From Scatophagus argus (Eukaryota; Chordata; Actinopteri; Scatophagidae), in contig NC_058506.1 in assembly GCF_020382885.2 (NCBI RefSeq), forward strand, positions 13,680,318 through 13,744,317: a DNA stretch of 64,000 nt, written 5' to 3'. A model generated the notes under the pieces. It was not told the origin of the DNA, made no database searches, and worked only from the letters and a program-made list of their open reading frames with translations. Below, one piece after another: positions 12,823-22,145 of the stretch. A program made the position numbers and the translations under genes. The first letter of the stretch is position 1. Every line of letters starts with the position of its first letter.

Positions 12823-12903
12823 TTCAGTAGCCATGACTGTAGACTGTTACTGTACTGTGACACTGTATAAGCAGTAAGCAGTCTAAAGCCAAGGTGCTGA
12901 TGC
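12823..12903 (-). ncRNA. mir212: pre-miR-212 hairpin
   Basis: The minus-strand 3' arm at 12849-12829 begins TAACAGTCTACAGTCATGGC, the fish form of miR-212-3p. The 5' arm at 12895-12873 begins ACCTTGGCTTTAGACTGCTT, matching miR-212-5p except for one base. The arms fold into a stable hairpin with a loop around 12850-12872. In transcript order miR-212 precedes miR-132 by about 265 bases, as in mammals, and the two are expected to come from one primary transcript. The 3p products of the two differ at few positions and share the seed. Confidence 0.97.
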
Positions 12904-14580
12904 TCTGGCCAAGTTGGGAGGGTAAGAGATGGTGAGGAGGACAAACACTCTGGCAACCTGCATCAGCAAAAAGAAGAGATGGCATAACATTATTGGAGTC
13001 AAACCTGACACACTTCCCAAAAAAGTGGTGCTGATCAATACAGTGCTTGTCAACCCAGTGACCTAAATAATTATCACGGGGAGACTGCACTGAGTGGATA
13101 AGATGCTGGAAACTACTTCCCCTGGTTTTTGATAATATTTTTATTTCAGTTAGGGCTTTTGGTGCAGTTGTAGCACAATCTCTGCATTGTTATTCATGAC
13201 ACTGTGCTTCACTTTAAAGCAACAACATGTTGCTGACTTGAGCTAAAGGTGCCTACTGCTGTGCTCTAAACAGAGGTAGAATGTAAAACAAATATACACC
13301 GATGTGGGAGTTGGTGATAATCTTTTGAAACGTTACAAATTGTCCAGTTGGCAGTACTTTGTCTTTCTGAAGCTGTAGTAATACTGTGATTTGAGCCTGG
13401 TCTCCTACCGTCTGACCAGGAACTCGTGATTTCTTTGATGACTTGGGATTATAATTCTGTAGGAAAACAACAGGATCAAGTCTGAGAATCAAAAAATTAA
13501 TAACACCAGAGTAGCAACAGTTGCAAATGTGTTTGTTGACAGATTTACAGATGATATCATCATTTACATCGATGTTTCAACAACTAAGTACATCATCTGT
13601 GATGTAAAGAAATATTTGACTACAACATGCTAAAAAAAGAAGGGGAAAGTGCATCAATCAGTCATTCAATCATTTAAGTATTGTACTAACATTCAGTCAA
13701 TCAGTCTAGCAAAGAAAAAAGTAATTTGTAATAAAGTTAATAAAATGTATACAAATATTGTCAATCATCCAGCTCATTAGACAAAAAAAGACTTCAATTA
13801 CTATTTAAAAACTCTTGCCAAGATTGGCATTAGGCATCATCCACCCACTGTTTTCCTGCCTCTGACCTAGTTAGTGTTTATAAGTATGCATGGGAGCACA
13901 GAGTGAGTGACGCATAGGGACTACAAGAGACAAAGAGAGAGCAATTGAGTAAAGTGTTTGACTCTTTTCATGTCATTAAACACAGGAGGACTTTGTAGGA
14001 CAACGTACAACGATTATTTAACTGAGGCTTTCCATCAGGCTGGGAGTATAAGGAATGTTCTAATGATTTTTACATTAGCTACTTCAAGCAGCCACAGACA
14101 AGTCATTGTTAAATGCGAATTTTCAAATACTGGCCACCAAGTAACTAACTTACTAAGACTTACAACGTACTGAACCAACTTTTGCTCTATTTCTTAACCT
14201 CAATACCCTCAAGCTGCTGTATTTTTGGCCCTTTAACCTTGCAACATGCCTGGGAAGATCTGCTGATTATTATTTATCTCTTCTTAGTGACTCACTGGCC
14301 GAGTACAAGGAACATCATCCTGCTAGGCTACCAAACAAACAGAGAACTCAGTAGGAGCTACGAAGGTGTGCCTGTATACAAAATGAGCCAATCAAATCCA
14401 TCCTACAAGGAAAAAAATATAATAGAAAGCCATCGTCTTTTCACTTTTTGAATAATATTTAATTTACAAAGCTTAATTTCATTCCTCATCAGCTCACATA
14501 AAGCTCAGCTCACTCTTCTGTGACAAGCACATATCGTGTTTAAATTGATTCAGAGGATGTCTGTCCAACAGGTTTCCCCT
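12904..14580. other. Spacer upstream of miR-212; possible minus-strand exon
   Basis: No protein gene recognised. One weak candidate exon lies on the minus strand at 13456-13409. It is preceded by a good acceptor (TGTTGTTTTCCTACAG) and followed by a GTAGGA donor. It is 48 bases with no stop in one frame (NYNPKSSKKSRVPGQT). Whether it is transcribed is unknown. Confidence 0.3.
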
Positions 14581-14590
14581 TCAGGTCTGT

Positions 14591-14618
14591 TTCAGCACTA
14601 CCGGTCTGGGACAGCGAC
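14591..14618 (+). promoter_or_regulatory. Expanded-spacing RE1 (REST) site
   Basis: A left half-site TTCAGCAC (14591-14598) and a right half-site GGACAGCG (14609-14616) are in the normal order but 7 bases further apart than in the canonical 21-bp RE1. REST is known to bind split sites with this kind of extra spacing. It lies 19 bases from a near-perfect canonical RE1 on the other strand. Confidence 0.6.
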
Positions 14619-14636
14619 ACAGCGGCGCTGTGACTC

Positions 14637-14657
14637 GGCGCTGTCCGCGGTGCTGAA
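14637..14657 (-). promoter_or_regulatory. Canonical RE1/NRSE (REST-binding) site
   Basis: On the minus strand this reads TTCAGCACCGCGGACAGCGC followed by C. It matches the standard 21-bp RE1 consensus at all but one spacer base. REST represses neuronal genes outside neurons, and the mammalian miR-212/132 locus is a known REST target. The site is about 1.75 kb upstream of miR-212 in the minus-strand direction, so control of that locus is the natural reading. Confidence 0.85.
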
Positions 14658-14962
14658 TTGGACGACGCTGACAGCAGAGAGGCAACTAAAATATTCCACA
14701 TCTAACTTTACTGTAACTTTCAAAACACTAGTGTTTGTTTCAACCGACCGAGATACATGATATCTACAAATAATAATAACAATAATAATAATTAACTCTG
14801 AATTACATACTATAGCGCCCTAGTTTCTCCAACTTAACCGTGTCTGAAGTGGACCACAGGCTGCAGTCTCTGCTCTCATTACGGAATAGAGTCTGGTCAG
14901 GTGACGAGTACCGTCACGCGTCTCAGTGCTATACAAGTCACATGGCCGAAGGTACAGGCAAA

Positions 14963-15003
14963 TGACGTCACGCCGCCAGCGAACCAATCACTTCTCGTCC
15001 AAT
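14963..15003 (-). promoter_or_regulatory. CRE and CCAAT boxes: candidate pri-miR-212/132 promoter
   Basis: A full palindromic cAMP response element TGACGTCA lies at 14963-14970. CCAAT boxes follow at 14983-14987 and 14999-15003. The surrounding 14.58-15.1 kb is locally GC-rich. CREB drives miR-132/212 transcription in mammals, and these sites lie beside two RE1 motifs upstream of miR-212 on the minus strand. The strand assignment is inferred from the miRNAs. The transcription start itself cannot be placed. Confidence 0.6.
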
Positions 15004-15586
15004 GCTGCCGCCTGGCTTATCAGAGAGCGTGGGCAGTGGCTTGGTCTGGCTCGGTTTCCATGGCACCGGGGAGAAACCGCTTCGACCGTGTAGGTCGACT
15101 TGATCAGCATGCGGATCCCTCCAGTGAAATTACGCACGGGATCATGAAAAAGTGAGCCATGAACCTAAGCCTGAACTTCGGCCGATCTTCACTCTTGTCT
15201 TTGTATCTTATACAAAACAGTTACAATAAGTAGACACTTCAAAGTTCCCGTCACTTCTCAAGACTTAAGTAATGGGCTGTTTTAGAAATGCGCTTGAATC
15301 ATAGATAGGAATTAGGACAGTGTCAAATAGTTGTTTAATCTATTGAGTCTTTATCTTTTCCCACACACACACACTTAACGTCTATATGTATGTAGGTTTG
15401 TCTGTAAATCAACATTGTCTGAACAAAGTCAGTCTAAATTAGCAGTTACGAATCGTGAATGAACAAGGCGTTTCATTGACTCGGAACCCACTCCCACCTC
15501 GTATTGTCCGTGCACGAGCCACTCACATTGCGCATTCACACCCCCGCACGCCAGAGGATCACTCTGCAGTGTGCGCGTTCGTACGT

Positions 15587-15612
15587 GCTTGCGTGCGTGC
15601 GTGCGTGCGAAC
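15587..15612. repeat. (TGCG)n microsatellite
   Basis: Several TGCG units inside a CpG-rich stretch (about 15.48-16.1 kb). Confidence 0.8.
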
Positions 15613-15678
15613 GAGCGCGCGATGCCTTTAAAAGGGTTATAGTAGGTAACTGCATATCATCTGCAAAGTGCGCAAGAG

Positions 15679-15860
15679 TGACGCATCGCTGACTTCACTG
15701 GCTGACGACGTCACAGAACTGAGACTGAAAAAAACAAGGAAAACGCTGGCCGGAAGTGCATGAAGGGAGAGAGAGAGAGAGAAGGGAGGAGGAGGAGGGC
15801 CAGGAGGAGAGGTGGAGGCGAGGAGTGTGCAGTTACACCGGAAGAAAGTGATGGCTAATG
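15679..15860. promoter_or_regulatory. Cluster of CRE-like sites in CpG-rich DNA
   Basis: TGACGCA begins at 15679, an overlapping TGACGACGTCAC lies at 15703-15714, and TGACATCA lies near 15854. A (GA)n tract sits at 15766-15782. This could be a second, more distal promoter for the miRNA transcript or an enhancer. No gene can be assigned with confidence. Confidence 0.35.
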
Positions 15861-16536
15861 ACATCACTATCACCGGAAACCTCCCGGTGCCACGCGCTCC
15901 CGAGAATGAAAAGAGGTTGGTGAGGAACACTCCCCCACCTCCACGCTCCCCTTACTCCCCCGACACGCATAAACTCATACAGAACACACACACAATGGGA
16001 CACACGAGACGTGTATGCGCCTCGACGTCTGTGCACGTGTCACAGTACATTGCACGATGGTTTAACACCGGACCGCGTACGGAACGTTCAGTACTACCCG
16101 AGTGACAACCAGAAGAGTTTTTGATTCTCTTTCATTCTAACGAGCTGTAACTGTGACAGGTGAACACAAATCACCAACATACGTGGTGATTTGTGTACGT
16201 ATCAGAATATATTTGTACTGTGCTTTAAGATGTTGGTCCAGACAGAAAAGATACATTTTAAGGAAGATTTTTCACTGCACTTTGTATTTTCCGAAATTTC
16301 TGAAATTTTCAGGTGGCAGGCTGACTGCTGCCCATATGGGAGAGAAAATGAGTCACACTGCAGCAACTTCCAACCAGAGAGTCAAGATGAGAATAGGGCT
16401 TCTTAAGGGGGATGGCCCGTCCAATACACCTTCTCCCCAGGTTACACTTAACCCACAGCGGAGGTGATTTCTTTTCTCCAAGGATTTGGATAAAGTTATA
16501 CAAAATCTGATCTGTGGATATAAAAAATTAACTTAC

Positions 16537-16746
16537 CTCAGTCAAAGTTCCCTGTGTGGCCATGGCTGCGTCTCCTTGGTATGGAAATATGTCTGTCCTA
16601 TCTATAAACTCGCTGTCTTCATCAACATGAGACTGTCAGCGCAAATCTGTGCCATGCTGTCTTCGCACACAGACGCTGTCGTCTCTCTTCTCCAAAGTCG
16701 CTTCCCATACAGACCGGGCTCTCCCATCAACCGTAGGCTTTTTATA
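16537..16746 (-). promoter_or_regulatory. Minus-strand TATA promoter with candidate first exon
   Basis: Reading the minus strand, TATAAAAAG (16746-16738) is followed about 180 bases later by a strong splice donor, TGAG|GTAAGTTA, with the exon ending at 16537. Between them is a short upstream reading frame (MAQICADSLM..., ended by TAG). A second ATG in a good context (GCAGCCATGG) at 16563 opens a 9-codon frame to the donor. This fits a TATA-driven first exon of about 175 bases. The next genes on this strand are miR-212 and miR-132, so it may start their host transcript. I recognise no protein family from nine residues. Confidence 0.45.
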
Positions 16747-16749
16747 GAG

Positions 16750-19700
16750 CTCCAGTAGTAACTAGTACAGGGAAAGGAGGAGGGAGGAGGGGGAGGGATG
16801 GGGGAGGGATGGTGGTGTGTGTGTGTGTGGGGCGGGGGGGCTCATTCAAAGATTCACCTACACATGTACGTGCGTATCCCACGTCATTGAACGGAGTGCA
16901 GCTATTTATAAAGGGGAGGAAAAGTATAGCCTGAATCACTGTGCAGGTCTTTAAAAGGGAGGATGAAAATAGCATGTTTGTTGTGTGTGTGCTCTTCACG
17001 CGTGTCAAATATTAAAAGCTCGCACGTTAAAATGCCTGTAATATGAAGACATTTGGCGCCTCAGAGGTATTCATCACTGCGCCGTATTTCCATCGCCCAA
17101 TATTCTTATAATAGCATATTTATTACATAATTATCTGTTCTTATATTTCGCAAGAAGTGCATTTCAGATTGTCGTGGTATATATTTTGCCAAGAAGACGC
17201 ACGAAACATGCTGTAATTTCTTCCTGTCACAGGGTTTATCTGTTTAGTCCGTGTAGGTATTATATTCAGTTCAAGTGGATACTCTGACGCACCAGCCAGT
17301 GCTACTTTGTATGTTTAAAATCGATCAGACGATCATAAAACAAACCCACAGTTTCGGGTCTCTCTTAATGCAGTTTATTTATTTGAGAATATTAAAAGAG
17401 ATTAATTGTTTAGGGAAAACAGGCTCGATGAAACAAAGCATCTGAATCTGACACTTGTGGTCGCATATGTTTAGCGATGAGCAAATCGTGATGTTTACAT
17501 TGGAGGATGAATCACTGCGGCTGTCTGCTTAGAGTGACTGAAAATGTTTGCTGCAGTGCACTGCTTTTTTTTTTATTTATTTATTTTTTATATTGATGAA
17601 TAAAGAATGAGCCATATATCCAGCCCAGATTACACGTACGCGTGGAAGCGTAGAAGGAGAGATGTTACCATAGTCGTGCGTAAAACTATCCCGACACATC
17701 TGAACTCACAACACATTCAGGGAGATTTGGGGGAGACCCTCGTGCGTAAAGAAGTGTGTCAGACATGCGTAGGCGGTGCAGTGAGAGACTCCTGTAAATT
17801 AGACGCACTTTGGACACGAAGCCCCAAAGCCCCCCCACCCCTTTTTTTAAATGTACTCTTTAGTTGAGAAAGCAAGAAGTCACGCCACACAAGAGTGGAG
17901 GTTGAGAGGAAACTTATATGCCCCTGCAGGAGGAGGGTGAGCCAGGTGTGGAGTGTGATCTGCCTCCCGCGCAATCCACCTCCATACGCCTCCTTTATCC
18001 AGACGTGACTGAATAAACTGAAGAGAAGATTTCCCTCTTAATCACCACAGACTTCAAGGTAAAGGTCCCACAAACTGCAATTAAGCCCTCAGCTTAAAGT
18101 CCAAATCAAAGCAATGTCATTTTAGAAGCTGTCACTGCAATTTGGAGGGAAACTTTCTGTCATGCTTCTCCTGTGATGCTCTGTGGTTTGAAACACAGCC
18201 AGGTATCACAAGTAAAGATACAGATCTACTGCAATGTGCAATTGGAAGCATTTAAGAACAAGTACCCCCTTGATAACATTATGTTTGAGTTGTAAGAATT
18301 TCTAAGCTGTTAAAATATTTGCAGCCTAAAATCAGATTCACGCAGTTTTAGTCTGTGAATTCAAATGAACTCCTCGTTCAACCGAACTGTGTGGGGAGAC
18401 AGTGTGTAATGATGATGTGCTGTTTGAGCTCACCCTCCTTCATCACCACTACTACTGCTCCCTCCGTCTCTAGGGCCCTAACCTTCACCTGTGGAGAGGC
18501 TGCCATGACTCCAAAACCAAAGAATCTGAGTTTTCTGAGCTTGGAGATTGATTTAACCTTGAGAACACACATCTGTTCTAAAATATTCCACACTCAAGGT
18601 TAACTTACCTCTCTCTTGCCCAGAGGTTTCAAGAATATCCCTCAGTATTCCTTCAGCAAATAGAAAGTCAGTGGATGACTGGCAATGAGGCCATTCACAT
18701 CATATGCCAGAGCTCATCCACAAACAAACAGGTGTTACTGAGCTTCTGTACTGGCTTTAAGCTTGTTTCATTAACTGAGGAAGATCATGGGATGTGCCCT
18801 AAAGCTTTTCCTACAGAATTGTGGAAACCTTACAGTCAAATCAAAAGAAGAAATAATATCTCAATCAAAACTTAAAATCCCACAGTGCTGATCAATAATT
18901 AATTGTCAGTGGTCCCACACCAAAACATACCCCTAAGGACTGCTGGAGGGAGTTGTCATTCCAGCTCAAGAACAAAGCCCCATCAGAGCTTTGAATGGAT
19001 GAAAATTGATTTTATGTTAAACACCAAGGCCCCTGTTGATTCTGATTCTCACCAGAGAGCTGTGTTGCATGTCATACCCTTTTCTCTCACTTTGTTTCCT
19101 GTCAGGATTTTGAGAGGCCATACATCAAGTTATCTGTGGATAGCTCCAAACATTTGGGGGATTATTTTCTCAGACTATGGGTAGTTATGACATTTCAAAC
19201 ACTTACACTTGAGAACGAGGTTGAATTGTTGCATAACTAGCACGCGATTGAGCATCTGATGCTAATTATCACCATAATAAGCTCAAGAAAGAAACATTTT
19301 TTTGTAGAATTTTGGGAAATCAAATGATTTTGTCCAGAATAATCATATATAGAGAGATAATTTGTTGCAATGTGTCGCTAACTAAAGAGATTATTGATGA
19401 TCCTTTGGCTGTATTGTTGTTTGACACAATATGAAAAGATGTATTGACTGTTGCTCATCTCATGACTTAAACATTCATATCGGTACTAAACAGAGAGGCG
19501 AGAGCAACATTCAGTCTTATTCACTCCGTTATTACATTTCCGTCACCTTTTTCTTTGACTTTTGGAGAAAACTCAGTTCAGAAGTTTTTGCAGAAGAGGA
19601 GGAGTGTGAATCTCTCAGCCTCGGGCCTAAAAACTGTCCAGTCTTCAGTTACTGCAGCCAAACAAAAATATAACTATGCTGAGTTGTAGTGAAGGGTAAG

Positions 19701-21685
19701 TATTTTGCAAGTGTGTGTACACAAGCATTCACGATCCAGTTTCATTATACTACACCCCACATGAATATGCAAGTGTGTGTGTGTGTGTGTGTGTGGTAAG
19801 GGGTGTGTGAATGATTGAAATAGTGTGAATGAAACAGTTCCTCACTTACTCCCTCCTTAATCTTCCACTCCCTCTTATTACTGGCCCCATAGTGCCATAA
19901 ACACACACTAAAATACACACACAAACATACATAAACACACAGTGATACAGTTTCCTATTCTTTATCTTATCTCATTGGCATTTTTAATTTCATCAAGTTG
20001 ATTCTCCATCATGCATCTTGTTTGTTAACCTTTCACTTCTTGTTTTGACACCAAGCGGTCAGCCCACGGGCCGTCCGCCTTCAACTCATGCTTAATATTC
20101 AACTTATATCCCGAGGCTTTATTGTGAATCAGGATGCAGATTATTTCCTGTTCAAATCTCTTATCTGTCTGTCATGCCCAGTTGTCAGCTCTCTTTTTAT
20201 CTCCTCATCTGTATTCCAAACAGAGAATGCAGTCAGATAAGAGAGAAAGAAAGAAAAAAAAACTCATCCCTCCCATACACTCTTCTCTCTCCTCACAACC
20301 GCCTACCTTGCCTTCCCACCTCCCCTTCTCCCATTCTGACTCATACTGAAATCCCAGCGTGCCTCCTCCCCACCCCCCTACCCCCCACCCCTCCGCTCTC
20401 ATTTGTGTTTTCTCTCCCTTTGATTGCCAAGCTGGCTCGAATGCAATGAGCAGGGCGATAGAGAATGAGCAATTGAAAAAAATAGAGAGGGAGAGAGGAG
20501 CGAAGGGATGGAGGCAGTGAGGGAGAGGAGGAGGAGGAGGAGGAGGAGGGGAGGGGGCTGTGCTGCCAAAACGTGCCCGTAATGAGGATTCTGTCAAAGG
20601 AGAGTTAAGGAGGTGTGTGTGTGTGTGTGTGTGTGTCAGAGTGAGACGGAGGTTTGGAAGTGGAGTGGGTGTATATTAGTGAAACCCCTCTCGCCCCCAC
20701 GTCGTTCCCTCCACTGTCTCTGTACGCTTCTTGCCTACAAGATTTGTGAGATCGCAAAGCCACACTCACACACTGACACACAGCAGCAGCCACTGGATCA
20801 CATCCACCCACTCACGAACAAACACACACGCTTAAGCAGAGGCAGATACTGTGAACGCGCATCCACTTTGAAACTTTGAATGTGTGTGTCTTTTTAATGT
20901 TGTGTGACGAAGGGGGAGGAAGAAACACGTAATGGCGCGTGTACTTTCTCAGTGACATGTGTTCTTCAGTCGCTGGAGCCAATTAAAGGCCTCCAGTGAA
21001 ACTGACTTACCTGACGTGGCATGACAAGGTTATTACTATGATTTCATTACATTTACAGAGCATCTGTGGCAAAGAATGCCTAGACAGGCTGTCCTGTTAC
21101 AAAGTCATATGCCATCTCTCCTACACTGCTGTAACTCCAACAATGACTCACAAGAAACTTCACAACATTATGCCAAAGTCATATGCTGAATGTAATTAAC
21201 TTGCAGTGCCAGCTGTATGTGTATGTGTGTATGTGTGGGGGAGGCAGTCATTTGTGCACGCACCCATGTGTTGGATGTGGGTGTCAGTGCTAGAGTGAGT
21301 GAGGGATCACTTGAAGTTTCAGTGAAGATAACCAGGAATATTTGAAGTGGCATATGTGTGTGTGTTTACGTGTCAAAGCCCACACCTGTGCTGCACATAG
21401 AGAACCTAAAGCAAATAAGGTTTTCATGTAAGTGTATCTTTCAACATGAGATTTAAAAGAAAAAAAAAAACTCCTAAAAACTCACTGATGTGCCAGTGGG
21501 CCAGTCATTAAAAACTCATATTGTATTTCAGTGCTTCAGAATCAGCACTGCTCTTCAGGGACTCCTGGATCCATACTCTCAGTTAAAATAAAACATTTAA
21601 AAGCCTGTAGACTAGTGAGTTCCTATATAGTCCTATATGGTTCCAGATAGTGGCACCATAATACTGGAGTTTCCTTTTGAACATT
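16750..21685. other. Intergenic region; HIC1 not seen where expected
   Basis: No coding exon recognised. A MEF2-like CTATTTATAA lies at about 16,910 and a possible splice donor (TTCAAG|GTAAAG) at about 18,058, neither tied to a gene. Microsatellites lie at 19,773-19,795 (TG) and 20,525-20,636 (GGA, TG). No BTB domain or C2H2 zinc-finger array is found in any frame, so HIC1, which occupies this interval in mammals, is not here. Confidence 0.55.
20525..20636. repeat. (GGA)n and (TG)n tracts
   Basis: A GGA-rich run (20525-20550) and a TG dinucleotide run (20612-20636) lie close together in purine-rich DNA. Confidence 0.9.
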
Positions 21686-22145
21686 CACTATACAGACAAA
21701 AATACTGGGGTGCCTGACCATTACACCAGCAGTCTAATTACATGAACATTAAAATGCCCCCGCCTCCCTCCGCCCACAGTTCTAACAACTTCCACACTTC
21801 TGGGAAGGCTTTTCACAAAATTGGAGTGTTTTCCGTGGGAATTTTTGCACATTCATGCAGTAGAGCTTTTGTGAGGACAGGCGTCGATGTTGGAAGGGGG
21901 GGACCTGGCTCACAATCTCCGTTCCAGTTCATCCCAAAGATGTTGGATGGGGTTGAGGTCAGGGCTCTGTGTGGGCCTGTCAAGTTCTTCCACACCAAAC
22001 TCATCCATGTCACCATGTCTTGATGGGCCTTGTTTTGTGCACTGGAGCACAGTCATGCTTCAATAGAAAAGAGTCTTCCCTAAACTGTTGCCACAAAGTT
22101 GGAAGCATAGCATTATGATTTCCCTTCCCTTCACTTCACTGGTTG
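21686..22145 (-). mobile_element. Truncated Tc1-like transposon, copy 2 (inverted)
   Basis: The minus strand carries the same transposase C-terminal region as the copy at 10.7 kb. It contains pieces such as SLVWKNLTGPHRALTSTPSN, FGMNWNGDCEPG and ALLHECAKIPTE, with frameshifts. It ends at a terminal-repeat-like sequence, CACTATACAGACAAAAATAC, starting at 21686. The N-terminal half is missing. This copy retains the 3' end of the element, while copy 1 retains a 5'-end-like repeat. It cannot encode an active transposase. Confidence 0.85.

Noticed and set aside
15812..16105. Open frame with an ATG at 15851 (MANDITITGNLPVPRAPENEK) and a possible donor GTGAGG at about 15,920
   Set aside because: It begins in a GC-rich region and looks protein-like for 25 residues, but I know no matching family and see no downstream exon. 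Left as a chance frame in regulatory DNA.
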